Origin: an uncultured Acetobacteraceae bacterium
Lineage (GTDB): Bacteria > Pseudomonadota > Alphaproteobacteria > Acetobacterales > Acetobacteraceae
DNA: 34,980 bases
Assembly (NCBI GenBank): GCA_937858325.1
Contig: CALMAB010000712.1
Span: forward strand, 1-34,980
Direction: 5' to 3'
Under the pieces are notes generated by a model. It did not search any database. It was not told where the DNA came from and worked only from the letters and a program-made list of their open reading frames with translations. Below, piece by piece: positions 24,070-32,559 of the stretch. Both the position numbers and the translations under genes were made by a program. The stretch's first letter is position 1, and every line of letters starts with the position of its first letter.

Positions 24070-26251
24070 AAGCCGCCATGTTGAGCGCCAGCACGACCGG
24101 CTTACGGGACGCGACGGCCAGCGTGTGCATCGACTCGCGCACCGCCGCCCGCCTCGCACGCTTGGCGCCAACCACCAGGACGACGGCGTCAACGATGTGC
24201 GCCAGCACCATGCTTTGCGTGGCGCTGCCGATTGGCTGGCTGTCCATGACCACGAGGTTGTACTCGTCGCGCGCCTCGGCGACCAGGTTCTGCAGCTGCA
24301 TCGAGTCCAGGAGTTGGTTCGCCGCAGGCTGCGGCCCGGCGACGAGCAGGTGGTCAAGCGACGTGCGCCTGTCCTGCTGCACCTGCTCCTGCCAGTGCTC
24401 GCTGCCCTGAAGCGTATCGATCAGGCCGTTGGAGGGCGGGATCTTGAGCACGCGGGCGAGCGATGGCTCCCGCAGGTCGCCTTCGAGCAACAGGACCCGA
24501 AGCCCATCGATGGCCGCCACGCGGGCGAACGCCGCGGTGAACTCCGCCGTTCCCTCCCCGGCCGAGCTGGACACGAACAGCACGCTGCGCGGCACCGAGC
24601 CGCGCCCGGAGAACCGCAGCCGGGTGCGCAGCGAGCGCAGGGCCTCCGCTTCCGGCCCGCTCGGGTCGGCGGCGACGCACTCCGCCAAGGACACCCCGTT
24701 TGCCGGGCGCGGCACGGTGCCGAGCGGCGTCAGGCCAAGGGCGCCCTTGATTTCGTCCGGCCCGCCAAAACCCTTGTCGCGGCGGCCCCGCGCCAGCGAC
24801 AGCAGCCCGCCAAAGGCGCAGCCGCTCAACAGGCCCAGCAGCCCCGCGATCTTCGGCCTGGGGCTGGACGGAAAGGACGGCGCCACGGCCAGGCTGACCA
24901 CGCGCACGCCGCTCTGCTCAGGCCCGATCTTGCGGGACGCGGTTTGCGCCTCGCCTTGCAGCAGGGTTTGCAGGACGTTGCGGCGCGATTCCGCATCCTT
25001 TTCGAGCTGCTGCAGCTCGGACTGTACCGCGGCGAGGCCGCCGGCGTTCTTTTGCGCGTTTTCGAGCTGGTTCTTCAGGTCAGCCTCGCGCGCGCGCGCG
25101 GAGTCCGCCTGCGCGTTGAGCGAGGCCAGGACCCGCTGCGTTTCCGCCGCGAGCGCGCGGCGCACGGACGCAAGCTCGGCCTGCGCCGCGCCGATCTGCG
25201 GGTGGCCTTGGCCCAGCGTCGTCGAAAGCTGCGACAGCTTGCGGTCCGCCGCCGCTTCCTTGTCCCGCAAGCCGCTGATGGTGCTGGAGCCGAGCACCGC
25301 GACGTTGTCGTTCGACACGACCCCGGCCCGGGCGATGGCGCCGGCGCGCTGGACGTTCGCCACCGCCTGCGCGCGCTCGGCGCTGGCGTGGGTCAGGGCG
25401 CTGGACAGATCCTCAAGCTGCTGCTGGCTGACGCTGCCGGCTCGCGTCTGCACGAGGTTGTACTTTTCCCGCGTCGCGGCGATCTTGCCTTCAAGGTCGC
25501 CGATCTCCTTGCGCGCTTCCACCACCCGCCGCGACAGCTCGGAGTTGGCGTCGCTGTTGGCGGCGCTGCGGCTTTGCGCCTTGTCCGCCGTGTAGTTCTT
25601 GATGACGCTGTTCACCACGGCAGCGGCCATGTTCGCGTCCTTGGACGTGAACTGGACCAGCACGATCAGGCTGCGGTTGTCGTTGATGATGCTGAGGTGC
25701 TGCGCGATGCTGCCGATGACGCCGTCCTTCTGCACCGCGTCCGGCGGCGGCTCGATGGGCTGGGACGCGTCGGGCAGCAGGCCCACGTCGATCAGCGGCT
25801 GTGCCACGGCGTCCGGCAACGCGGCCGAGATGGACCGCTTCGCCTGCTCGCCCCAGGGCAGCGGGCGCAGCGCGGCGTTGAATTCCGGGTTGTCGATCAG
25901 GTGCAGGTCGTCGGCCACCTTTTGCAGCAGGGAGCGCGACGTCAGGATCTGCACCTCGCTGCGGACCTGCGGCATCGGGTCCGACAACCCTTCGCCGCTG
26001 AGTGCCCCTTGCAGCACCGGAACGGTGAAGCGCTCCATGTCGATCGACAGGGTTCCCGCCGTGGTGAACTGCTTGGGGACCGAAGTCACGGTATAGGCAT
26101 ACCCAGCCGCGCCGAACAGCAGGCCGAACAACAGGATCAGGGGCCAGTTGCGGCGGAGCGTCGCCAGGAGTTGCGCCGGGGAGATAACCGATTCGTCGGC
26201 CGCCGGAGGCGTCTTCTCAAACCGCTCGTCGAGGAGCGCAAGCTCCGACAT
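24068..26251 (-). CDS. Wzc/GumC-type polysaccharide copolymerase with degenerate kinase domain
   Basis: A 727-residue inner-membrane protein from ATG 26251 (GGAAAGGA 8 bp upstream). The Wzz domain lies between membrane helices at about 36-56 and 468-490, with long periplasmic coiled coils (230-450). The cytoplasmic part has the BY-kinase layout with key residues changed. Walker A reads SSSAGEGTAEF (561-571), Thr 568 replacing the essential Lys. Walker A' is LLLEGDLR, with Glu for the first Asp. Walker B (LVVMD, 666-670) is intact. No tyrosine occurs after residue 664, so the autophosphorylation tail is absent. It probably sets chain length and bridges to the OPX protein without tyrosine-kinase control. 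Confidence 0.88.
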   Translation of the reverse strand: MSELALLDERFEKTPPAADESVISPAQLLATLRRNWPLILLFGLLFGAAGYAYTVTSVPKQFTTAGTLSIDMERFTVPVLQGALSGEGLSDPMPQVRSEVQILTSRSLLQKVADDLHLIDNPEFNAALRPLPWGEQAKRSISAALPDAVAQPLIDVGLLPDASQPIEPPPDAVQKDGVIGSIAQHLSIINDNRSLIVLVQFTSKDANMAAAVVNSVIKNYTADKAQSRSAANSDANSELSRRVVEARKEIGDLEGKIAATREKYNLVQTRAGSVSQQQLEDLSSALTHASAERAQAVANVQRAGAIARAGVVSNDNVAVLGSSTISGLRDKEAAADRKLSQLSTTLGQGHPQIGAAQAELASVRRALAAETQRVLASLNAQADSARAREADLKNQLENAQKNAGGLAAVQSELQQLEKDAESRRNVLQTLLQGEAQTASRKIGPEQSGVRVVSLAVAPSFPSSPRPKIAGLLGLLSGCAFGGLLSLARGRRDKGFGGPDEIKGALGLTPLGTVPRPANGVSLAECVAADPSGPEAEALRSLRTRLRFSGRGSVPRSVLFVSSSAGEGTAEFTAAFARVAAIDGLRVLLLEGDLREPSLARVLKIPPSNGLIDTLQGSEHWQEQVQQDRRTSLDHLLVAGPQPAANQLLDSMQLQNLVAEARDEYNLVVMDSQPIGSATQSMVLAHIVDAVVLVVGAKRARRAAVRESMHTLAVASRKPVVLALNMAA

Positions 26252-26403
26252 GCCTAGTGTCCTTTCCTGCGAACCGGCAAGCGCCGGCCGGCTAAGCTTT
26301 CCGGTGATGCAACGCAGCAACGCGCCGAACGGTGCAGGCCGCCCGGACGAGTTTTAAGCGGTTGTGACTTTTGGCCGGGTTGCAACGATGCCATCTAACA
26401 GTC

Positions 26404-27318
26404 ATGCACAACGGGATAGCGTATTTCATATTGGCCCACCATCGGCCCCAGCAACTGCGCTGGCTCGTCGAAGCCTTGGCGCGGCCTCGCAGCTCCGGCC
26501 GCGACACGATTATCCTGCATATCGACCGCAAGTCGATGCTGGGCCTCAAGGCCGACCGGCGCGGCATCTGGCAAATGGCGAAGGCGCTGGCGGCCGAATA
26601 CCCGAATCTGATCCTTATGCGGCCGCACTTCACCAACTGGGGCGGGTGGAGCCTGGCACGCATCCAGCTCGATGCCATCGCCGTCGCGTTGAAGGCCTCT
26701 GCCGAATGGTCGCATTTCGTCAATCTGAGTGGGCAGTGCTATCCAATCAAGCCGATTGAACACATCCGACAGGCACTTGCCGCCGATCCGGATCAAGTCT
26801 TTGTGGAACTGCGGCACCTTTCGACGCTGCCGGCCGATGACTGGCACCTGCGCTGGCATCCGATGCTTGAGCTGCCGCACCGCGCCGTGAAGTTCAAAGG
26901 CCCGCGCCAACCACCGTCCGATTTCGAGCTCGCTTACAAAGGCTCGCAGTGGTCGATCCTGCCCCGCGCCTTCTGCGAATGGCAGCAGCGCGCGCCCATC
27001 GTCAGGCCCATCAAACGGTATCTCAGCCGCCTGCTGCTGTCCGACGAGCTGATCATGCAGACGCTGGTCCGCAACGGTCCGTGGCGCGACAAGGTGGCGC
27101 CGCATTACGGGCGGGAGATCATCTTTCCCGGCCCCACGGTGCTCACCCGGGACGACCTGCCCCGGCTGCTGTCCAGTTCCGCTTTCATTTCACGCAAGTT
27201 TGACCACGAGCGCGATCCCGAGGTCCTGCCGCAACTGGCCCGGCAGCTAGGGTTCCCGATGAGCGGGCCGCCCCCGTCGCGCGTGGACGCCGTGCCGGAC
27301 GAGGCGCTGGTGCAGTGA
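26404..27318 (+). CDS. Glycosyltransferase family 14 (beta-1,6-GlcNAc/xylosyltransferase type)
   Basis: A 304-residue cytoplasmic enzyme of the core-2/I-branching family (GT14). Signatures are 'GIAYFILAHHRPQQLRWLVEAL' at the start, 'IILHIDRKS', 'NWGGWSLARIQLDAIAVALK', 'WSHFVNLSGQCYPIKPIEHI' (the strongest block, about residues 102-121) and 'GSQWSILPRAF'. ATG 26404 is chosen; TTG 26371 is possible. Bacterial GT14 members attach branch sugars such as GlcNAc or xylose to polysaccharide units. Its TGA overlaps the GTG start of the next GT4, so the two are coupled. It is divergent from the copolymerase gene with 152 bp between starts. Confidence 0.87.
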   Translation: MHNGIAYFILAHHRPQQLRWLVEALARPRSSGRDTIILHIDRKSMLGLKADRRGIWQMAKALAAEYPNLILMRPHFTNWGGWSLARIQLDAIAVALKASAEWSHFVNLSGQCYPIKPIEHIRQALAADPDQVFVELRHLSTLPADDWHLRWHPMLELPHRAVKFKGPRQPPSDFELAYKGSQWSILPRAFCEWQQRAPIVRPIKRYLSRLLLSDELIMQTLVRNGPWRDKVAPHYGREIIFPGPTVLTRDDLPRLLSSSAFISRKFDHERDPEVLPQLARQLGFPMSGPPPSRVDAVPDEALVQ

Positions 27319-28484
27319 GCCGAACCATGCGGGTGGCATTGATCGATCCGTCGCTGTTCACCTTGCCCTACGACGCGGCGCTGGCGGCCGGGCTGCAGGC
27401 GCAAGGGCACCAGGTCGTGCTGCACGGCCGTGCGCCCGGCCCGGACGACAACGCCACCGAGGGTGCGCCGCTGCGCGCGAGCTTCTACCGGGTCGCCGGC
27501 GCCCCGGCCCTTGCGCGCCTGCCCCGGGCGCTTCGGCTGGGCATCAAGGGCCTCGACCACGCCTGGTCGATGGGGGCGCTGGTGCGGCGGCTGCGGCGGG
27601 AGCGCCCGGACGTGATCCATTTCCAATGGCTGCCGTTGCCGATGGTGGACCGGCACTTCCTGCGGCGCTTGCGCGGGATCGCCCCGCTGGTGCTGACCGT
27701 GCACGACACCAACCCGTTCAACGGCAATCCCACCGGCGGGCTGCAGCGGGTGGGCGCCCACGCGGCGTTCGCGGATTTCGACCGCCTGATCGTGCACACC
27801 GAGCAAGGCCGCGCCCGGCTGCTGGCCCATGGGGAGGGGAAGGACCGGGTGGTGATGCTGCCGCACGGGCTGCTCGGGCGCGCTTCGGCGCAGGCCCGCG
27901 CGGACGCCATGCAGGGGGAGATCACCTTTCTGCTGTTCGGCAAGATCAAGCCCTACAAAGGCGCCGACCTGCTGATCGAGGCCTTCGCGCAACTGGACCC
28001 GGCGCTGCGCGCGCAGGCGCGGTTGCGGATCGTCGGCAAGCCCTACATGGATTTGACGCCGCTGCACGACCTGGCCCGGCAACGGGGCGTCGCCGACCGG
28101 GTGGCCATCGAGCCGCGCTTCGTCTGTGACTCGGAGGTGGGCGGCATCTTCGCCCCCGGCGTCGTCGCCTGCTTTCCTTACCGCGAGATCGAGGCGAGCG
28201 GCGTGCTGAGCCTGGCCCTCACCTTCGGCCGCCCGATCCTCGCGACGCGCCTCGGCGGCTTCATCGAGGCGGTGGAGGACGGCGAGCACGGGTTTCTGGT
28301 GCCGCCCGAGGACGTGGGCGAGCTTTCCGCCGCCATGGCGCGCTTCGTCGCGGACCGCCCGTTCGCAGCGGCCTGCGCGGCGCGCGTCCTTGCGCTGACG
28401 GCCTCCGTTCCAACTTGGCCGGAGATCGCCCGGCGGACGGCCGAACTCTACGCTTCCCTGCCGCCCGTCCCGCCCCCCCGATAG
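27315..28484 (+). CDS. Glycosyltransferase family 4
   Basis: A 389-residue GT-B glycosyltransferase. GTG 27315 overlaps the previous stop (GTGA); ATG 27327 (MRVALIDPSLF) is an equally possible start. The acceptor half has 'PDVIHFQWLPLPMVDRHFLRRL' and 'LVLTVHDTNPFNGNP'. The donor half has 'FLLFGKIKPYKGADLLIEAFAQL', 'RIVGKPY', and 'EASGVLSLALTFGRPILATRLGGFIEAVEDGEHGFLVPPED'. This is the modified E-rich loop of GT4 enzymes. Together with GT14 it forms a two-gene plus-strand unit that adds sugars to the repeat. Donor unknown. Confidence 0.9.
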   Translation: MSRTMRVALIDPSLFTLPYDAALAAGLQAQGHQVVLHGRAPGPDDNATEGAPLRASFYRVAGAPALARLPRALRLGIKGLDHAWSMGALVRRLRRERPDVIHFQWLPLPMVDRHFLRRLRGIAPLVLTVHDTNPFNGNPTGGLQRVGAHAAFADFDRLIVHTEQGRARLLAHGEGKDRVVMLPHGLLGRASAQARADAMQGEITFLLFGKIKPYKGADLLIEAFAQLDPALRAQARLRIVGKPYMDLTPLHDLARQRGVADRVAIEPRFVCDSEVGGIFAPGVVACFPYREIEASGVLSLALTFGRPILATRLGGFIEAVEDGEHGFLVPPEDVGELSAAMARFVADRPFAAACAARVLALTASVPTWPEIARRTAELYASLPPVPPPR

Positions 28485-28505
28485 CGGCGCCGGGTCAGGC
28501 GCCGC
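28484..28505. terminator. Hairpin between convergent GT4 and GH26-like genes
   Basis: GCGGCGCC (28484-28491) and GGCGCCGC (28498-28505) form a perfect 8-bp stem with a 6-base loop, placed over the two convergent stop codons. No T-run. Confidence 0.45.
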
Positions 28506-29460
28506 GTTGCAGCCCGGCGCGCAGCGCCTTGGCCGCTTCCGGCAGGCGGCCGTCCGTGACCTTGGCATCGTAGTCCGGGGCGCGGTAGTTCCAATAGCAG
28601 GCGTAATCGACCGGGCCGCCGTCCCGCATCCAGTTCAGCATGTTGCGGACGAACACGGGATCGTCGCCGGCGCCGTGCCCATCGGGCCGCGTGCCGGTGC
28701 CCCATTCCGGGAAGGAGCGGGGCTTGCCATGGGTCTTGGCGAAATCGCGGTGCCAGCGCAGGCCGGCCTCGTGGTCCAGCAGGTATTGCCAGCGTTGCGC
28801 CGGGTCGGCGATCAGCGGCCAGGACTGGTTGTAAACGTCGAGGCCGATGATATCGACCACGTCGTTGCCGGGGTAAACCTCGTCCCTGGGGCCATCGACG
28901 GTGGTGGCGCTCCAATCGAAGCGGAAGCGCGCACCGGGCACGCCGCGCATCGCCAGCGCGATGCGGCGCCAGTAGGCCTTGAAATCGGCCGGGTTGCCGC
29001 GCGCCGTCCAGGAATACCAGCCGCCGTTGAACTCCCAGCCGATGCGGACCACGCTGTTTCCGTAGGAAGTCTCGACCAGCTTGCGGCCCAGCGCCGCGAA
29101 GTGCTGGTCGTAGTCGCCCCGCGCGCCTTGGGCCAGGGTCGGCTGCCCCTCGCTCACCAGCATCGGCACGGAAACGATCAGGTTCTTGCGCCCGGCGTCC
29201 CGCCAGCAGCCGGCCATCCATCCGGCCTCGTTCACCATTCCCGCCCATGTTTCCTTTTCAAGGAAGTCCAGCACCACGTCGAGCGGTCGGCCGAGCCACT
29301 TTTCGTAAGCGGCAACCTCCGGCACGCCGGTGTAGCCGGCGCCGCCATAGGTGCCAATGCGGACGCCCGGCGCCCCCCGGGCCGGCGCGGCCGACGCCAC
29401 GACCACCGCAGCTGCGGTGCGGGCGAGGGCGCGGCGCGTGAGGCTGGTTGGATCGGTCAT
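28495..29460 (-). CDS. Exported GH26-like glycoside hydrolase
   Basis: A 321-residue exported hydrolase related to family 26 mannanases. ATG 29460 overlaps the stop of the upstream acyltransferase gene (ATGA), so the two are co-translated. The N-terminus 'TRRALARTAAAVVVASAAPARGA' looks like a signal peptide with a twin-Arg start. In the TIM barrel, 'VVRIGWEFNGGWYSW' gives the acid/base Glu 143 and 'SFPEWGTGTRPDGHG' the nucleophile Glu 252; 'VVDIIGLDVYNQSWP' lies between them. Being inside a polysaccharide locus, it probably trims or edits the organism's own polymer, as other locus-encoded hydrolases do. Exact specificity unknown. Confidence 0.82.
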   Translation of the reverse strand: MTDPTSLTRRALARTAAAVVVASAAPARGAPGVRIGTYGGAGYTGVPEVAAYEKWLGRPLDVVLDFLEKETWAGMVNEAGWMAGCWRDAGRKNLIVSVPMLVSEGQPTLAQGARGDYDQHFAALGRKLVETSYGNSVVRIGWEFNGGWYSWTARGNPADFKAYWRRIALAMRGVPGARFRFDWSATTVDGPRDEVYPGNDVVDIIGLDVYNQSWPLIADPAQRWQYLLDHEAGLRWHRDFAKTHGKPRSFPEWGTGTRPDGHGAGDDPVFVRNMLNWMRDGGPVDYACYWNYRAPDYDAKVTDGRLPEAAKALRAGLQRGA

Positions 29461-30626
29461 GCACTCTCCATGCGGTGCTGCGGCATCGGGGTGAGGGCGG
29501 GCGGCTGCAGGGGCTGCGTGTGGCGCAGCCGCCGGCGCATCCAAGCTGCGAAGCGCCGCTCCAGCACGCGCTGGCTCGCATGGGACACCACGAGCGACAA
29601 GGGCAGGGCGACCACAAAGAACAGAGCTTGCGCCCACACCCCCGACGCTTGCAGCACCCCTGCCCGCAAGAGGTAAGTCTTGACGCCGGACATCACGACG
29701 GGATGCCAGAGATAGAAGCTGTAGCTGATGGTGCCTAGGTAGTGCAGCGGGCGGGTGCGCAAGAAGGCGCCGAGCAGGCCGTACCCGGCCACGATTCCCT
29801 GGAAGCCCAGCGCCGCCGCGGAGAAGCCCAGCAATGCAAGCGGCAGCCGCCAGTCGCCGGCCCACTCGATCATGGTCGTAGCGATGATGTGCTGGGGTGC
29901 GCTGAGGCTCTGAATGGTGCGCCAGCACAGCAGGAACACCGCAAGGAGCGCTACGGGATGCCGGGCCAGGCGAAGGAGCGCCGGCGTGCGCGGCCATTCT
30001 TCGGCCACCAACATCCCCGCGAGCAGAAGCACGCCACGGGGATAATGGGCGATCAGCACAGCCGCGACGGGGACGATGAGCCAGTAGGCCTTCAAGCCAA
30101 AGCGCCTGCACAGGCCCCAGCAAACAGCGCAGAACAGGTAAAAGGCCATCTCATAGCTCAACGACCAGGCTGCCGGATGGATGTTGTCAAGCGGCAGGAC
30201 GCCCGGCAGCGCCAGCAGATTGATCGGCACCGCGACCAGCAGCCGGCTCCATGCCCCGGTCTCGAAGCCGTGCGTCCTGGTCGCCAGGCCGGCGGCAACG
30301 ATGACGAGCACGGAGGCCCAAAGCACGGGAAAGATGCGGATGGCGCGATCCTGGATGAACACGGCGGGATTGAGGGCGCGCCGCAACGTTCCAGCGATCA
30401 CGTAGCCGCTGATGCAGAAGAACAGTTCCACCCCGTATTCCGAGGTGGAAGCGAGGAAGAAGCCAAGGGGCGTCGAGAGCGGGGCGAAGGTGGCCAGGCC
30501 CGAGTTCACGACGTGGAAGGCGAACACCATAAAGGCGAACAATCCACGCGCGCCGTGAACGTTCTGGTTGAAATGTCCATGGGATGGCCGAGACGGCACC
30601 ACGGCGACAAGCCCGCTCTTCGCCAA
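29457..30626 (-). CDS. Acyltransferase family 3 membrane protein
   Basis: A 389-residue inner-membrane acyltransferase (acyltransferase-3 family, as in ExoZ, OafA and GumF/G). The N-terminal motif 'GARGLFAFMVFAFHVVNSG' carries the catalytic His, and 'ELFFCISGYVIAG' and 'RAIRIFPVLWAS' complete the family signature. About ten hydrophobic helices follow, ending in 'YSFYLWHPVVMSG' and a basic tail (MRRRLRHTQ). It would add acetyl or another acyl group to the repeat unit. The start is probably TTG 30626 (a GTG at 30602 is an alternative), since conserved sequence begins near residue 18. The following GH26-like gene overlaps its stop by 4 bp. Confidence 0.88.
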   Translation of the reverse strand: MAKSGLVAVVPSRPSHGHFNQNVHGARGLFAFMVFAFHVVNSGLATFAPLSTPLGFFLASTSEYGVELFFCISGYVIAGTLRRALNPAVFIQDRAIRIFPVLWASVLVIVAAGLATRTHGFETGAWSRLLVAVPINLLALPGVLPLDNIHPAAWSLSYEMAFYLFCAVCWGLCRRFGLKAYWLIVPVAAVLIAHYPRGVLLLAGMLVAEEWPRTPALLRLARHPVALLAVFLLCWRTIQSLSAPQHIIATTMIEWAGDWRLPLALLGFSAAALGFQGIVAGYGLLGAFLRTRPLHYLGTISYSFYLWHPVVMSGVKTYLLRAGVLQASGVWAQALFFVVALPLSLVVSHASQRVLERRFAAWMRRRLRHTQPLQPPALTPMPQHRMESA

Positions 30627-30659
30627 CTTGATCTTTCACCAGCAAACGCCGGCCATGAT

Positions 30660-30676
30660 TTGTGATAGAAGCACAA
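30660..30676. promoter_or_regulatory. Inverted repeat in the acyltransferase/polymerase promoter region
   Basis: TTGTG-N7-CACAA, a perfect 5-bp-arm dyad in an AT-rich pocket (about 30650-30730) between the divergent acyltransferase and polymerase genes. It resembles, with one extra spacer base, the TGTGA-type site at 8719. Possible operator; weak evidence. Confidence 0.3.
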
Positions 30677-30832
30677 TTAAAACACACCCGGCGCTTTATC
30701 TACTCTTTTTTGAACATTGAACGGCTGCGCGCTACCCTTGTAGATCACGATTGTGCGATGTCGCCGCAGAGGCGTTCCCGGCACGCCCACGCCGGGCGCG
30801 ACGGGCCTGCTCGCGCGGTCCATAATGCCGAC

Positions 30833-32119
30833 ATGGCCTTTTCCACGAAAACAGCCGAGTTCACCGCGGCGCGTCCGAGCCGTGCGATTCCGGTCACGGC
30901 GCTGCAGCCATCGATCTGGCGCGGCCGGCTCGGCGTCAACGCCTTTACCTGGGGCACGCTGTTCTGCTGCATCGTGCTGCAGCGTTTCGCGATCCCGGCG
31001 GCCGGCCTCAAGATCAGCATGGCGACCCCGTTGGTGCTCAGCCTGGCCGCCTGGGCGGTCGCGAGCGGCACGCTGGTCATCGAGCGGCGTCGGATGGCGC
31101 TGTATTGCGGGCTTTGCGCCGTGGCCCTGTTCTCGGTCGCCACCCAGATCAACCTGCCGCTCGCGATGGCGCCGCGGATGAGCCTGACCTCCCTGTACTA
31201 TTGGCTGGCCATCACCGGGTTCGCCGTGCTGCGGTTCCGCCACGCGGTGAGCGAGAGCGCGTTCTTCCGCATCGTGTCGTTCGCCTTGGCAGCGCTCGCC
31301 GTCGCGGGCCTCGCGCAGTTCGCGCTGCAGTTCGTCGGCATCAGCTTGTTCGCCTTCACAGGCATCGTGCCCGACCAGTTCCTGATCGAGGAGCAGTTCA
31401 ACGTCACCATCCCGATCGACCGCGGGCTGAACAAGTCGAACGGGTTCTTCCTCGTCGAGCCTTCCGTGTTCTCCCAGCTCATGGCCTTGGCGGTGGTGAT
31501 CGAGGCACTGTACTTCCGCCGAACCGCCTACCTCGCGATGTTCTTCGTAGCCCTGCTGTCATCCATGTCCGGCACCGGCTGGCTGGTGCTGGGATCGTAT
31601 ATCGCCGTGCTTGCGATCAGCGCCGGGCGGCGCGGCCTTTTGGGGGCCATCCTGCTGGCGGCGGGTTGCGCGCTGGCCTTCACCGCGCTCAGCGTCGTGC
31701 TGCCTGACTTCGCCGACATGATGTCGGGCCGGGTTTACGAGTTCACGCTGCCCGGCACGAGCGGCCATGAGCGGTTCGTGACGCCCTTCCTGGCCTTGCA
31801 GGACCTGCTCAACGCGGCGCCTTGGGTGTCCGTGACCGGGGTTGGACCCGGCGCCTCGGAACAGCTCATGATCCCCTACGTCTATCACCTCAACACCCCG
31901 ATCAAAGTCTTGATGGAGTACGGGATCTTCGGCCTGCTGCTTTACCTTGGCCTCCTCACCTGGGGGACCCGCACCAGGCGGCAATGGACGCTGCTTGCTC
32001 CCCTTATGGTGCTGCTATTGCTGACCGGCGGCTATCACCAGTTCTCGCCTATTCTTTTCGCCGTCCTGCTTGTCGGTACCGTTGCCTTCGTGCATCAGGA
32101 CGAAACCCATGTCAATTAA
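30833..32119 (+). CDS. O-antigen polymerase/ligase-like membrane protein (Wzy type)
   Basis: A 428-residue polytopic inner-membrane protein from ATG 30833; ATG 30758 and the frame start at 30662 add a non-hydrophobic, Arg-rich leader. Around ten helices, for example 'TPLVLSLAAWAVASGTLVI', 'AYLAMFFVALLSSMSGTGWLVLGSYIAVLAIS' and 'LLGAILLAAGCALAFTALSVVLP'. A large periplasmic loop lies between them with 'SGHERFVTPFLALQDLLNAAPWVSVTGVGPG', resembling the Wzy_C pattern (R-x-x-x-W/x...G-x-G-x-G). 'GIFGLLLYLGLLTWG' and 'GGYHQFSPILFAVLLV' complete it. It would polymerise lipid-linked repeat units in the periplasm. Sequence divergence is normal for Wzy proteins, so the call relies on topology and context. 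Confidence 0.75.
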   Translation: MAFSTKTAEFTAARPSRAIPVTALQPSIWRGRLGVNAFTWGTLFCCIVLQRFAIPAAGLKISMATPLVLSLAAWAVASGTLVIERRRMALYCGLCAVALFSVATQINLPLAMAPRMSLTSLYYWLAITGFAVLRFRHAVSESAFFRIVSFALAALAVAGLAQFALQFVGISLFAFTGIVPDQFLIEEQFNVTIPIDRGLNKSNGFFLVEPSVFSQLMALAVVIEALYFRRTAYLAMFFVALLSSMSGTGWLVLGSYIAVLAISAGRRGLLGAILLAAGCALAFTALSVVLPDFADMMSGRVYEFTLPGTSGHERFVTPFLALQDLLNAAPWVSVTGVGPGASEQLMIPYVYHLNTPIKVLMEYGIFGLLLYLGLLTWGTRTRRQWTLLAPLMVLLLLTGGYHQFSPILFAVLLVGTVAFVHQDETHVN

Positions 32120-32200
32120 GCTTGAACAAGCACAATGGACCGTTTTGAGCTTTACAGTTCGTCGATTCCGATGTTATTCTGATATCGGGATGGATTCGAA

Positions 32201-32536
32201 ATGCGACAGCCGGCTTGGATCAGGCACCGCGTTATGCAGGCAACTCCGTGGCAGCGGTGGTCTTTTGCACTTGTGACGGTCAGTGTCCTGGGCACATTGC
32301 TTGCCGGGGTGACGCTGGCTTTCGATGGGTGGATCGATGCGCTCGCCCTTTACGCCGCGTGCGTACTCCTGCTGGCCTTGATGCTCTGCCATTTCGCGGG
32401 GCAGCAGACGCAGCCCGTCCCGTTTGCCAAGCGTCACGGGGCCGATCCTGACAGTTGCCCCGCAGGCTTGATGCTGTCGGGCGCAGACCGCGCCGCGATC
32501 CCCGCATCCCTCGGCAACGCGACCCCGATAGATTGA
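32201..32536 (+). CDS. Small hypothetical membrane protein
   Basis: A 111-residue protein starting at ATG 32201 (GGGATGGA upstream; ATG 32234 also possible). Two membrane helices, 'WSFALVTVSVLGTLLAGVTLAF' and 'WIDALALYAACVLLLALMLCHFA', are followed by a polar tail. It begins 81 bp after the polymerase gene and may be cotranscribed with it. I recognise no family. Composition is normal for the region, and the hydrophobic pattern is better organised than in a chance frame, but it could still be spurious. Confidence 0.45.
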   Translation: MRQPAWIRHRVMQATPWQRWSFALVTVSVLGTLLAGVTLAFDGWIDALALYAACVLLLALMLCHFAGQQTQPVPFAKRHGADPDSCPAGLMLSGADRAAIPASLGNATPID

Positions 32537-32559
32537 TCAGCTCGGTCCGCACGGCGCTG

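Noticed and set aside
24125-26257. A 710-residue plus-strand open frame
   Set aside because: It is antisense to the Wzc-type gene and consists of Arg/Gly/Ala/His-rich shadow sequence with no domain.
28495-30123. A 542-residue version of the GH26-like protein
   Set aside because: The upstream 221 residues are the out-of-frame shadow of the acyltransferase gene. The ATG at 29460 overlapping the acyltransferase stop gives a proper signal peptide.
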